A DNA stretch of 20,279 bases from JBCCEV01 sp039030125. Lineage in GTDB: Bacteria > Pseudomonadota > Gammaproteobacteria > Ga0077536. Of the stretch, positions 1 through 7,705 are shown one piece after another (position 1 is the stretch's first letter; each line of letters opens with the position of its first letter). A program made the translations under genes and the position numbers. The notes below the pieces were generated by a model. It saw only the letters and a program-made list of their open reading frames with translations. It did not search any database and was not told the DNA's origin. The DNA is taken from assembly GCA_039030125.1 (NCBI GenBank), contig JBCCEV010000074.1, positions 1 through 20,279 on the forward strand, read 5' to 3'.

Positions 1-473
1 ACCTGGGCGCCCCAAAAAGACATCTGGCCCCAAGGCAGCAGATAACCGAAGAACGCTTCGCCCATCAGCGACAAGTAGATGAACATGCCGAGGATCCAGA
101 TGAGCTCGCGCGGTTTCTTGTAGGAGCCGTACAGCAAGGCTCTGAACATGTGCAGATAAACGACAATAAAGAAAAATGAAGCCCCGGTTGAATGCATGTA
201 GCGGATCACCCAACCGAATTCGACATCGCGCATGATGTATTCGACAGAGGCGAATGCCGTCGCTGCATCTGGCTTGTAGTTCATTGTCAACCAAATGCCC
301 GTGACAATCTGGTTAACCAGCATCACCAAAGAGAAAACACCAAAGAAGTACCAAACGTTAAAATTCTTCGGTGCGTAGTAACGACCCATATGGTCGTTCC
401 ACATCTGAATGAGGGGAAAGCGGTCATCAACCCAGTCGCGCAATCCCGTTAAAGGCTTGACGATTGCGTTCAT
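1..473 (-). CDS. petB: Cytochrome b of the bc1 complex, N-terminal part (cut by window edge)
   Basis: This is the membrane-embedded haem b subunit of ubiquinol:cytochrome c reductase, which oxidises quinol and passes electrons across the inner membrane. About 157 N-terminal residues are present, and the rest lies beyond the left edge. A first hydrophobic helix spans roughly residues 40-62. The next transmembrane segment carries His94 (in RYMHSTGA) and His108 (in VYLHMF), spaced 14 apart as expected for one ligand each of haem bL and haem bH. The conserved GYLLPWGQM segment follows at about 143-151. The ATG at 473-471 overlaps the stop codon of the Rieske gene as ATGA, and an AAGGAGG-type ribosome binding site lies 5 to 11 bases upstream, within petA. 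This suggests translational coupling in a petA-petB(-petC) operon. A cytochrome c1 gene is expected further left but is not visible here. Confidence 0.96.
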   Translation of the reverse strand, partial: MNAIVKPLTGLRDWVDDRFPLIQMWNDHMGRYYAPKNFNVWYFFGVFSLVMLVNQIVTGIWLTMNYKPDAATAFASVEYIMRDVEFGWVIRYMHSTGASFFFIVVYLHMFRALLYGSYKKPRELIWILGMFIYLSLMGEAFFGYLLPWGQMSFWGAQ

Positions 474-1066
474 GCCTCTCCTCCTTCGTCTTCACCAATC
501 ACGATGCGGACTTCCGAAGCGAAACGATACGGCGGTACGTCCATATTTTTAGGTGCTGGAACGTTAGCGAATACACGACCGGCGAGATCGAACTTGCTAC
601 CGTGGCAAGGGCAAAAGAAGCCACCGGGCCAATCCGCTCCCATCTCATCGGCGCCCGGATCAGGCATGAAAGTCGGCGAACATCCTAAGTGAGTACACAG
701 CCCCACCAGCACTAAATACTCAGGGTTACTGGAGCGCCACGAATTTATGGCGTACTCCGGTTGCACGGATTTGCCGGACTCGGGATCAGAGAGCACCTCG
801 GTGTTCGATTTCAAGGACTCTATTTGCTCGCTGGTGCGGCGTAAAATCCAAACGGGTTTACCACGCCATTTGACCGTGACGCGCTGGCCAGGTTCGAGTT
901 TGGCAACGTCGACCTCAACGGGCGCACCGATGGCCTTGGCCCGCGCGCTGGGTTGAAAAGACGCGGCGAAAGGAATGGCGGCGAAGGCGGCGCCGATCGC
1001 CCCGACCACTGCCGCTGAGCCGGTGACAAACCGGCGTCGATTAATGTCTTCTGAGTTGTCGCTCAT
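470..1066 (-). CDS. petA: Rieske iron-sulfur subunit of the cytochrome bc1 complex
   Basis: This is the [2Fe-2S] protein that takes the first electron from quinol and hands it to cytochrome c1 on the periplasmic side. The 198-residue product starts with a twin-arginine type N-terminus (RRRF at 10-13, then a hydrophobic stretch at about 17-36), which in this family stays as a membrane anchor. The two cluster boxes are intact: CTHLGC at 124-129 and CPCHGS at 152-157. By family knowledge Cys124, His126, Cys152 and His155 hold the cluster, and Cys129 and Cys154 form the disulfide. The spacer between the boxes is of the longer type common in beta- and gammaproteobacteria. A GGGGA stretch about 9 bases before the ATG can serve as ribosome binding site. 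It is the first gene of the pet operon in this window and overlaps petB by 4 bases. Confidence 0.97.
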   Translation of the reverse strand: MSDNSEDINRRRFVTGSAAVVGAIGAAFAAIPFAASFQPSARAKAIGAPVEVDVAKLEPGQRVTVKWRGKPVWILRRTSEQIESLKSNTEVLSDPESGKSVQPEYAINSWRSSNPEYLVLVGLCTHLGCSPTFMPDPGADEMGADWPGGFFCPCHGSKFDLAGRVFANVPAPKNMDVPPYRFASEVRIVIGEDEGGEA

Positions 1067-1124
1067 GCAACCGTTTCCCCGATGATATGGTTGATCTACG
1101 CGCAGGGTGGCTTAGAAGATGTCT

Positions 1125-1153
1125 CATCTATTTTTTTCGTGCCCGTCCGCCAA
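1125..1153 (-). promoter_or_regulatory. Possible promoter of the pet operon
   Basis: Read on the minus strand, TTGGCG (1153-1148) and TAGATG (1130-1125) are separated by 17 bases, about 60 bases before the petA start. Both boxes are imperfect. The -10 candidate overlaps a short perfect inverted repeat, AGATG-TCT-CATCT at 1117-1129, which could be an operator or chance. This is inference from spacing only. Confidence 0.22.
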
Positions 1154-1271
1154 ATAGGTAGGGTGAACCCTCGGTGGCCGTGAACAGCACGCCGCTAGAT
1201 GAACCATGTCGTGAATTGCGCCTTATTATACGGCATGGCGCGCGTTTGTTGGGCAAAATCGACAATTTCTG

Positions 1272-2366
1272 ATGCTTAATTATGCACTTAGGTGGACTTT
1301 TATCGGCCTGCTAATGGCAGGCTTTATCTTGTTGATCGATGAATTTCGCTCATCCTCGCCGCCCGCCGAGCGCGTTGCGAGGGAACCTTCCCAGCCAATT
1401 TCCTATGCCCAAGCGGTGAAACGAGCGGCGCCCGCGGTCGTCAGCGTTCGAGCGATGAGCGCGCAGCGGGGATCAAATAATGCTTTAACCAATGACCCGC
1501 TATTTCGCGATTTTTTCGACCTCCCAGGACCCAACGAACATTCGGTGCGCGAATCCAGCCTCGGCAGCGGTGTCGCAATATCCACCAGCGGAACAATCCT
1601 CACGAATTACCATGTAATCCACGAGGCCCAGTACATTTTGATTTCCACCGAGGACGGACAGACCGCGCAAGCTCGGATCCTAGGTGTCGATCCCGAAACC
1701 GATCTGGCGGTTTTACAGGCCGATATCGAGGTCCCAGTGATCGGGATCGGAGATTCCGACGCAATGCAGGTGGGTGACATCGTGCTCGCAATCGGCAGCC
1801 CACTTGGGATCGGACAAACCGTGACCCAGGGGATCATTAGCGCGACCGGCCGCAAGCGCGTGGGTGTCAACACCTTTGAGGATTTCATTCAAACCGACGC
1901 CGCGATCAATCCCGGGAACTCTGGAGGTGCACTGGTCAACGTCGATGGCGAATTGGTCGGAATCAATACTTTTCGCGCGCGCACCGACGGGATCGGATTT
2001 GCCATCCCCACTAACGTTGCGATTCATGTGGCCAATCAGCTCATTGTTGATGGTGAGGTGACACGCGGCTGGCTCGGGATCGAAGCACGGGATTTGACAC
2101 CAAACATCAGACGTTTCTTACAGACCGATCTTCAAAACGGTGTCTTGGTGCTAGCAGTTCTCAATCGCGGGCCTGCTGACCGCGCCGGGATCCAACCCGG
2201 TGATGTGTTGGTTGAGATTGACGGTGACCTTATCGTCGACTCGCGAGACGCAATCGACCGTATTGCGGCGCTAAAACCGGGCGAATCGGTTACCGTTAAG
2301 GGGTGGCGCCGCGGTGCCGCATATGAATTGTCGGCAACCGTGATCCGGCGACCGACCGCCCAATAG
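1272..2366 (+). CDS. degS: Membrane-anchored HtrA-family serine protease (DegS/AlgW type)
   Basis: This is a trypsin-like periplasmic protease with one PDZ domain. DegS (E. coli) and AlgW (Pseudomonas) sense misfolded outer-membrane proteins through the PDZ domain and make the first cut in the anti-sigma factor RseA/MucA, which starts the sigma-E response. The 364-residue protein has an N-terminal transmembrane helix at about 6-22 and no cleavable-signal features. The protease domain spans roughly 50-260, with the triad His114 (TNYHVI), Asp144 (PETDLAVL) and Ser217 (NPGNSGGA). A single PDZ domain follows at about 265-355. One PDZ plus an anchor favours DegS/AlgW over DegP/DegQ. Its place next to hisC-hisD-hisG-murA matches algW in Pseudomonas as I recall it. 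It is convergent with hisC, with 8 bases between stops. No strong ribosome binding site is visible before the ATG, so the exact start is slightly uncertain. Confidence 0.93.
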   Translation: MLNYALRWTFIGLLMAGFILLIDEFRSSSPPAERVAREPSQPISYAQAVKRAAPAVVSVRAMSAQRGSNNALTNDPLFRDFFDLPGPNEHSVRESSLGSGVAISTSGTILTNYHVIHEAQYILISTEDGQTAQARILGVDPETDLAVLQADIEVPVIGIGDSDAMQVGDIVLAIGSPLGIGQTVTQGIISATGRKRVGVNTFEDFIQTDAAINPGNSGGALVNVDGELVGINTFRARTDGIGFAIPTNVAIHVANQLIVDGEVTRGWLGIEARDLTPNIRRFLQTDLQNGVLVLAVLNRGPADRAGIQPGDVLVEIDGDLIVDSRDAIDRIAALKPGESVTVKGWRRGAAYELSATVIRRPTAQ

Positions 2367-2374
2367 TGGGGCCG

Positions 2375-3448
2375 CTAAACCAGGTTCGAGAGGCCTTCGA
2401 GAAACTTATCATTCTCTTGGGGCAGACCGACGGTAACACGCAAACAATCCTGCAGGCGCGGATTTGACCCATCCAGTGATTTAATCAACACACCCTGCTC
2501 TTTTAAACCTCGATGGACCTCTGGCCCTGCCATTTGGCAGGACTGGAACAAGATGAAATTGGTGCGGCTTGGCCACACGCGAAGATTATCGAACGCTTGC
2601 AAACGCGTTGTGAGACGCTCGCGCTCCACACAAATGTGGTTAATCTGATCGGCGAAAACCGATTCATGCTCAAGCGCGAAATTCGCCGCGGCTTGGGACA
2701 GGTTGCCAACGTTGTAAGGCATTCGAAGTTTGTCGAAAAAATCAATCCACGCCTGCGGGCCGAACATCATTCCAAGCCGGATCCCAGCAAGGCCGATTTT
2801 CGATAATGTTTGGAGCACGAGAAGATTTTCGCGCGACTCGATCATCTGAACTTCTGATCGTCCGTGAAAACGCCAATAAGCCTCATCCAAGACCACGATC
2901 CCGGAAGTGGCATCGCAAAGCGCCAGGATATCCTCGATTTTGTAGGCGTTGCCAGTGGGGTTATTCGGACTGGCCACGAACACGATCGCGGGCTTGAATC
3001 GCTCAATTGCGCTGAGGGCCGTGTTGAGCGAAATCTCAAAATTCTCTGTCAAAGGCACCCCGTGGTAATCCAAGCCACAGGCCTGCGCGGCCAAGCGGTA
3101 AACAGAGAACGTTGGCTCCATACACAACACACCGCCGTTACCGGCGGCGAGACACAGCAAGTGAATCAGTTCATCCGATCCATTACCGATCACAATCCCG
3201 GTACCGTCACCAAGGCCCAGCGAGCGCCTGAGCCGGCCCTTTAATTCGACAGCGTGCGGATCCGGATAACGATTAACCTCAACCTCGTCGAGCGCGAGTA
3301 TCCACGCCTCACGCAGCGTATCTGGAATACTGTAGGGATTTTCCATTGCATCGAGCTTGATAAGGCCCGTTGCATCCTCCACTTTGTAGGGCACCAGCGT
3401 TTCAAGGCCCGCACCCGCGAAAGCGTTAATTCGATCAGCTATCGGCAC
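2375..3448 (-). CDS. hisC: Histidinol-phosphate aminotransferase
   Basis: This is the PLP enzyme that transaminates imidazole-acetol phosphate with glutamate to give histidinol phosphate, in cytoplasmic histidine synthesis. Visible fold-type I aminotransferase marks are SPNNPTGN (about 160-167), LDEAY (about 187-191) and the PLP lysine in TLSKIGLAG (Lys217). I chose the GTG at 3448-3446, which gives 357 residues (family about 350-360) and overlaps the hisD end by 14 bases. The reading frame stays open up to a TTG at 3511, but that start would lie deep within hisD and add 21 residues unlike the family N-terminus. No clear ribosome binding site is visible, so translation may be coupled to hisD. 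It is the last gene of the minus-strand train and meets degS head-on. Confidence 0.94.
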   Translation of the reverse strand: MPIADRINAFAGAGLETLVPYKVEDATGLIKLDAMENPYSIPDTLREAWILALDEVEVNRYPDPHAVELKGRLRRSLGLGDGTGIVIGNGSDELIHLLCLAAGNGGVLCMEPTFSVYRLAAQACGLDYHGVPLTENFEISLNTALSAIERFKPAIVFVASPNNPTGNAYKIEDILALCDATSGIVVLDEAYWRFHGRSEVQMIESRENLLVLQTLSKIGLAGIRLGMMFGPQAWIDFFDKLRMPYNVGNLSQAAANFALEHESVFADQINHICVERERLTTRLQAFDNLRVWPSRTNFILFQSCQMAGPEVHRGLKEQGVLIKSLDGSNPRLQDCLRVTVGLPQENDKFLEGLSNLV

Positions 3449-4745
3449 GATTGTTGGCCAAACGGTATTCAGCCGAGCTCGCGTGTGCCGTGAGCCCTTC
3501 GGTGCGGGCAAGCGCGGAGGCGGTTTTGCCTAACGCATCCGCCCCGCTCGCGCTGCAGCCAATGATCGATGAACGCTTCTGAAAATCGTAAACACCCAGA
3601 GGCGAGGAAAAACGCGCGGTTCCAGCGGTTGGCAACACGTGGTTGGGACCTGCGCAGTAGTCACCCAGAACCTCCGCGGTGTTCGCGCCCATAAAAATCG
3701 CGCCGGCGTGTCGAATGTCGTCAAGAAGAGATTGGGGATCAGCAACGGCCAGTTCCAAATGCTCAGGCGCGATGCTGTTGGCCAGCTCGGTCGCGGCGTG
3801 CAAATCCGCGACCTCAATTAAAGCACCGTTATCATTAATAGAAGCGGCAATGATATCTTTGCGCTCCATCGATCCAATCAGCGCATGCATCGCCGCCTCC
3901 ACGGCATCCAAATAATGAGCGTCGGTGGCGATCAGGATCGATTGAGCGTCTTCGTCGTGCTCCGCTTGGGAAAAAAGATCCATCGCTACCCACTCGGGCG
4001 GGACCGTGCCATCACCAATGACCAGTATCTCGGAAGGCCCCGCGATCATATCGATCCCGGTGTCACCAAATACCAATGCTTTTGCCGAGGCAACGTAGAT
4101 GTTCCCCGGCCCAACAATTTTATCTACGCGGGGAACCGTCGAGGTCCCATAAGCCAAAGCCGCAACGGCTTGAGCACCACCAATGGTGAACACCCGATCA
4201 ACCCCGGCGACGCGCGCAGCGCTCATCACCGCCGGCGATAGTTCGCCGTCCGGCGCCGGCACCACCATCACAATCTCGCCTACGCCGGCAACCTTGGCTG
4301 GGATCACGTTCATGAGCACCGACGAAGGATAGGCAGCCTTGCCACCCGGAACGTAAACACCAACGCGATCTAAGGGCGTAATCTTTTGACCAAGTACCGT
4401 GCCGTCAGCTTCTTCGTAGGTCCAAGATTGTTGGAGTTGTTTTTGATGATAAATTTCAATCCGCTGGGCCGCAGCGCGCAGGGTTTGCTCGACGTCTTCC
4501 TCGGCCCGCGGCGCGCTCTCTAAATCCAATGCTAAGGCAGCCGGATCGGTGAGATTGCGACGATCATATTCATTCGTATAGGACAAAAGCGCGGTGTCGC
4601 CTGTTTTACGGACCGCGGCCACTATCTCTCGAACCCGGCTATCGACCGCAGCATCGAGCTCGATGTCCCGCTTTAAAAGCCGAGCCAGCGCCGCGTTAAA
4701 GTCGTCGGACGACGCCTTTAGCCGCTGGACTTTGAAACTACTCAT
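3435..4745 (-). CDS. hisD: Histidinol dehydrogenase
   Basis: This enzyme catalyses the last two steps of histidine synthesis, oxidising L-histidinol to L-histidine with two NAD+, as a zinc-dependent cytoplasmic homodimer. The 436 residues match the usual family length. Characteristic stretches are VPGGKAAYPSSVLMN (132-146), GPGNIYVASAK (212-222) and GPSEILV (236-242). Predicted zinc ligands are Gln260 and His263 (SQAEHDE), Asp362 (GDYCAGPNH) and His421. The catalytic Glu-His pair is Glu328-His329 (APEHLE). These assignments come from alignment from memory to the E. coli enzyme. Its ATG overlaps the hisG stop as ATGA, so the two are probably translationally coupled. The order hisG-hisD-hisC follows murA. 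Confidence 0.97.
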   Translation of the reverse strand: MSSFKVQRLKASSDDFNAALARLLKRDIELDAAVDSRVREIVAAVRKTGDTALLSYTNEYDRRNLTDPAALALDLESAPRAEEDVEQTLRAAAQRIEIYHQKQLQQSWTYEEADGTVLGQKITPLDRVGVYVPGGKAAYPSSVLMNVIPAKVAGVGEIVMVVPAPDGELSPAVMSAARVAGVDRVFTIGGAQAVAALAYGTSTVPRVDKIVGPGNIYVASAKALVFGDTGIDMIAGPSEILVIGDGTVPPEWVAMDLFSQAEHDEDAQSILIATDAHYLDAVEAAMHALIGSMERKDIIAASINDNGALIEVADLHAATELANSIAPEHLELAVADPQSLLDDIRHAGAIFMGANTAEVLGDYCAGPNHVLPTAGTARFSSPLGVYDFQKRSSIIGCSASGADALGKTASALARTEGLTAHASSAEYRLANNRADS

Positions 4746-5383
4746 GGGTCAGTCACCGTGTTGCTAAGCTCGCCAATCAACGCTTGGATCTGGGCGTGCT
4801 TGGTTTTCATCGCGGCCTTATTAACGATCAGTCGTGAACTCACCTCGCAGATGTTCTCCAAGGCAGCAAGCCCGTTCGCTTTCAATGTGTTCCCCGTATC
4901 AACCAAATCGACGATTAGATCGGCGAGCCCCACAATCGGGGCAAGTTCCATTGATCCATAGAGCTTTATGATTTCGACTTGTTCACCCTTTGCCGAGAAA
5001 TACTCGCGAGTGGTTTTTACGTATTTCGTTGCGACCCGGATGCGAGCGCCACTCGCCTTGCGATCGGCGAAACCAGCAACAACGAGCCGGCATCTCGCAA
5101 TTCTTAAATCGAGGGGCTCGTAATAGTCAGAGCCGTCATGTTCCATCAGGACATCTTTGCCCGCGATCCCAATATCGGCGGCCCCATACTCGACGTAGGT
5201 CGGCACATCGGTAGCGCGGATCACGAGTAACTTGATCGGTGCCCGGGTCGTTTCTAATACGAGCTTGCGGGAGGTGTCGGGATCCTCGGTTGGCTGGATG
5301 CCGATCGACGCCAGTAGCGGCAGTGCTTGCTCGAATATCCGACCCTTAGAAACCGCGATCACAAAAGAGTCGTTAGCGGCCAT
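4742..5383 (-). CDS. hisG: ATP phosphoribosyltransferase, short form (catalytic subunit)
   Basis: This enzyme catalyses the first and committed step of histidine synthesis: ATP + PRPP to N1-phosphoribosyl-ATP. At 213 residues it is the short form, lacking the roughly 80-residue C-terminal regulatory domain of the E. coli-type enzyme. The PRPP-binding signature is visible at about 148-167, ending in DLVDTGNTL. The N-terminus FVIAVSKGRIFEQALPLL is typical. By family knowledge, short HisG works in a hetero-octamer with HisZ, a histidyl-tRNA-synthetase paralogue that carries histidine feedback. No hisZ is present in this window, so it should be elsewhere on the chromosome. The start ATG shares one base with the murA stop (TAATG), and the stop overlaps hisD. 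Confidence 0.95.
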   Translation of the reverse strand: MAANDSFVIAVSKGRIFEQALPLLASIGIQPTEDPDTSRKLVLETTRAPIKLLVIRATDVPTYVEYGAADIGIAGKDVLMEHDGSDYYEPLDLRIARCRLVVAGFADRKASGARIRVATKYVKTTREYFSAKGEQVEIIKLYGSMELAPIVGLADLIVDLVDTGNTLKANGLAALENICEVSSRLIVNKAAMKTKHAQIQALIGELSNTVTDP

Positions 5384-6642
5384 TAGCTTGGAACGCGCCG
5401 GATCTGCGCGCCTAGGTTAGCAAGCTTTTCTTCGATCATTTCGTATCCGCGATCGATGTGGTAAATCCTATCGACCTCGGTTTCACCAGCGGCAACCAAT
5501 CCTGCCAACACCAAACTCGCCGACGCCCTCAGATCGGTTGCCATTAACGGTGCGCTCGTCAACCGTTCGACCCCCGTGGTAATCGCGGTATTACCCTCGA
5601 GTTTCACCTGCGCACCCATACGCTGCAGTTCAAGCACGTGCATGAAGCGATTTTCAAACACCGATTCAGTGATGGTCCCAGTTCCATCGGCAACGCAATT
5701 TAGCGCTGTAAACTGAGCTTGCATATCAGTGGGGAAGCCGGGATAGGGCGAGGTGTGGATATTGACTGCTTTAAGCGAACGCCCCGACATGTCGAGACTG
5801 ACCCAATCCGGCCCGGTTTCGATTTTCGCACCCGCTTCGGCAAGCTTGGCTATCACTGCTTCGAGTAACTCGGGACGAGTATCTTTAACTTTCACCTTGC
5901 CGCCCGTCATTGCGGCGGCGATAAGATAAGTGCCGGTCTCGATACGATCAGGGAGAATATCGAAGTGCGTGCCGTTGAGCGATTCGACACCATTTATGGT
6001 TATGGTATCGGTACCGGCGCCTTCGATCTCAGCGCCCATATTGGAGAGGCAATTAGCAAGATCAACGACCTCAGGTTCTCGCGCAGCATTACGGATCGTG
6101 GTTCGACCCTCTGCTAAGGTAGCAGCCATCATCAGATTTTCGGTGCCGGTGACGGTGACCAGATCCATCACGAGATCAACGCCTTTTAGGCGTTTCGCGG
6201 TCGCCCGAATGTAACCACCTTCGACCACCAGGTCCGCACCCATCGCCGTCAATCCTTCCAAATGCAGATTTACCGGTCGCGAACCGATAGCGCAGCCGCC
6301 GGGTAGCGACACATCAGCACGTCCGAACCGAGTCAATAGGGGCCCGAGTACCAAGATTGACGCGCGCATGGTTTTAACCAACTCATAAGGCGCGAAGAAA
6401 TCCTTGATCGACGTACTATCGACTTCGATGGTCATTTTTTCGTCGACCATGAGTTCCAACCCCATGCGCCCGAGAAGCTCCATGGTCGTGGTTATATCGT
6501 GCAGGTGAGGAACATTACCGATCGTAACCGGTCCATCGGCGAGCAAAGTCGCCGCCAGGATCGGCAGAGCTGCGTTTTTAGCGCCCGAGATACGAATCTC
6601 GCCGTCCAGCGGCACGCCACCGTTGATGATTAACCTATCCAT
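5383..6642 (-). CDS. murA: UDP-N-acetylglucosamine 1-carboxyvinyltransferase
   Basis: This enzyme transfers enolpyruvate from PEP to UDP-GlcNAc, the first committed step of peptidoglycan synthesis, in the cytoplasm. The 419 residues equal the usual length. Lys22-Asn23 lie in the substrate-binding SGAKNAALPI segment (19-28). The loop PGGCAIGSRPV holds Cys117, the residue alkylated by fosfomycin (Cys115 in E. coli). Because this cysteine is kept rather than replaced by Asp, the enzyme is predicted to be fosfomycin sensitive. The order ibaG-murA-hisG is a conserved gammaproteobacterial arrangement. The ATG lacks a close ribosome binding site; a GGGAGA lies about 15 bases upstream. Confidence 0.98.
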   Translation of the reverse strand: MDRLIINGGVPLDGEIRISGAKNAALPILAATLLADGPVTIGNVPHLHDITTTMELLGRMGLELMVDEKMTIEVDSTSIKDFFAPYELVKTMRASILVLGPLLTRFGRADVSLPGGCAIGSRPVNLHLEGLTAMGADLVVEGGYIRATAKRLKGVDLVMDLVTVTGTENLMMAATLAEGRTTIRNAAREPEVVDLANCLSNMGAEIEGAGTDTITINGVESLNGTHFDILPDRIETGTYLIAAAMTGGKVKVKDTRPELLEAVIAKLAEAGAKIETGPDWVSLDMSGRSLKAVNIHTSPYPGFPTDMQAQFTALNCVADGTGTITESVFENRFMHVLELQRMGAQVKLEGNTAITTGVERLTSAPLMATDLRASASLVLAGLVAAGETEVDRIYHIDRGYEMIEEKLANLGAQIRRVPS

Positions 6643-6713
6643 TTAGAAGAAACCAGGATCTCCCGGTCGGCACAGTCGCGGCCCGGCGCGAAATCTAATA
6701 CCCGCCAACCGCA

Positions 6714-6731
6714 TGAGTCGAGGGTGACTCA
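6714..6731. repeat. Perfect 6-bp inverted repeat at the ibaG stop codon
   Basis: TGAGTC and GACTCA enclose a 6-base loop. In the minus-strand transcript the left arm contains the ibaG stop codon itself, and the hairpin stands between ibaG and murA. No run of U follows it, so it is not a classical intrinsic terminator. It could be an mRNA processing or stability element, or chance. Confidence 0.35.
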
Positions 6732-6980
6732 AATTGTTTGAAATTTACTCGCCTTTTCCCAGGCCTCGGGGGTGTAGGTTTGAATAGATAGCGCATGGAT
6801 TGCACTTTCCATGCTGTCGCCGAGAGTGCCGTAGACCATTTTGTGCTGCTTCACCATCGCCACGCCCTCGAAGTCTGCGGAGATCACCCGGGCGACAAAA
6901 TGCGATCCGTCGCCATCGACGTGCGCTTGAGCGCCAGGTAGCCCCGCTTCGATCATGGCTTTAATGCTTTCTGGAGTCAT
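6729..6980 (-). CDS. ibaG: BolA-family protein IbaG
   Basis: This is a small BolA/YrbA-type protein. Family members bind a [2Fe-2S] cluster together with monothiol glutaredoxins and act in iron-sulfur handling and acid stress in the cytoplasm. All 83 residues form one BolA domain. The core HFVARVISADFEG (27-39) leads to the conserved MVKQHKMVYGTLG stretch and the C-terminal IHALSIQTYTPEAW (61-74), where His62 is the likely cluster-binding histidine. The gene sits between mlaC and murA, as in E. coli (formerly yrbA), with 11 bases to mlaC and 86 bases to murA. Its ribosome binding site is weak and lies inside the end of mlaC. Confidence 0.94.
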   Translation of the reverse strand: MTPESIKAMIEAGLPGAQAHVDGDGSHFVARVISADFEGVAMVKQHKMVYGTLGDSMESAIHALSIQTYTPEAWEKASKFQTI

Positions 6981-6991
6981 TGCTTTGCTGG

Positions 6992-7588
6992 TTACTCTTG
7001 GTTTTTCTGATCAAGCGTATCGATCAACGCTTGCAAACCATCGCCATTGAGAAGCGGCGAGAACGATGCGCGATAGGTTTTCACCAAACTCACGCCGTCT
7101 ACAGAGACATCGTAAACCTTCCATGAACCGGTCTTGTTGTGGAGGCGATATATCAACGGGATGGATGATCCCGGTGTTGCGATTTCCTGGACGACGGTCG
7201 CGGTTGCACCCGAACCGGTGTCTTCGGCCGGCGGATAGCTAATCGCCTGATCAGAAAATTCCAATAAAGCTGTTGCGTAGGTCTTTACCAAGAGCTTTCG
7301 AAACTGATCAACGAAAGCCTCCCGTGATGCTTCGTCGGCATCTTTCCAATGAGTTCCCAAGACCCACTGCGACATGATGCCGAAATCAAAATGCGGGAAT
7401 ATCATCTCGGCAACCAAGTTGTACATTTTGTTGGCATCCGAACGTAGTTCGTCGCGCTCGGCGATAACTCTCTCGAGAACCTGTTCAGTGGTGGCCTTCA
7501 CAACACTGGCTGGATCCGGCAGCGCTGCCTGAATTGAAGTCGCTGCTAATAGTCCACCAATCGCTACCAGAGTTAAAAAACGCTTCAT
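6992..7588 (-). CDS. mlaC: Periplasmic phospholipid-binding protein MlaC (Ttg2D)
   Basis: This is the soluble periplasmic shuttle that carries phospholipid between the outer-membrane MlaA complex and the inner-membrane MlaFEDB ABC transporter, keeping outer-leaflet lipid asymmetry. The chosen ATG (7588) gives 198 residues with a clear signal peptide: Lys-Arg at 2-3, a hydrophobic core, and likely cleavage near Ala-Gln-Ala at about 19-21. It is preceded by GGAGAGGT at good spacing. A longer frame reaches 7672, but those residues would precede the signal peptide and look spurious. The rest matches the Ttg2/MlaC domain, e.g. MIFPHFDFGIMSQWVLG and the DQFRKLLVKTYATAL segment. Unusually, mlaF, mlaE, mlaD and mlaB are all absent around it, although ibaG-murA follow as usual. 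Confidence 0.92.
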   Translation of the reverse strand: MKRFLTLVAIGGLLAATSIQAALPDPASVVKATTEQVLERVIAERDELRSDANKMYNLVAEMIFPHFDFGIMSQWVLGTHWKDADEASREAFVDQFRKLLVKTYATALLEFSDQAISYPPAEDTGSGATATVVQEIATPGSSIPLIYRLHNKTGSWKVYDVSVDGVSLVKTYRASFSPLLNGDGLQALIDTLDQKNQE

Positions 7589-7656
7589 CAAACTACCTCT
7601 CCAATACGCCGTGTTTTGTTTTTGACCGCGGCCTACCACCGCTAAATAAACCTGCG

Positions 7657-7705
7657 TGAGCGCCGCGCGCAATGTAGCACAAAGGGGGTCTGTGGTCTGC
7701 GCTCA
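7657..7705. repeat. 7-bp inverted repeat between gloA and mlaC
   Basis: GCGCTCA at 7699-7705 (whose minus-strand reading starts with the gloA stop TGA) and TGAGCGC at 7657-7663 are complementary, with a 35-base loop. No T-tract follows. Chance is quite possible in such GC-rich sequence. It lies in the longest gap within the minus-strand gene train (7589-7702), where an extra promoter for mlaC-ibaG-murA could also lie. Confidence 0.2.

Noticed and set aside
1117..1138. AGATG-TCT-CATCT followed by a T run, like a plus-strand terminator
   Set aside because: No plus-strand gene lies upstream of it, and the stem is only five weak pairs.
1215..1232. AT-rich TTATTATAC as a degS promoter -10
   Set aside because: No acceptable -35 or sigma-E-like partner is found at the right spacing.
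3449..3511. Longer hisC starting at TTG 3511
   Set aside because: It adds residues encoded within hisD that do not resemble the family N-terminus; the GTG at 3448 gives the usual length.
7589..7672. Longer mlaC starting at 7672
   Set aside because: It would place 28 residues before a clear signal peptide, and the ATG at 7588 has a good ribosome binding site.
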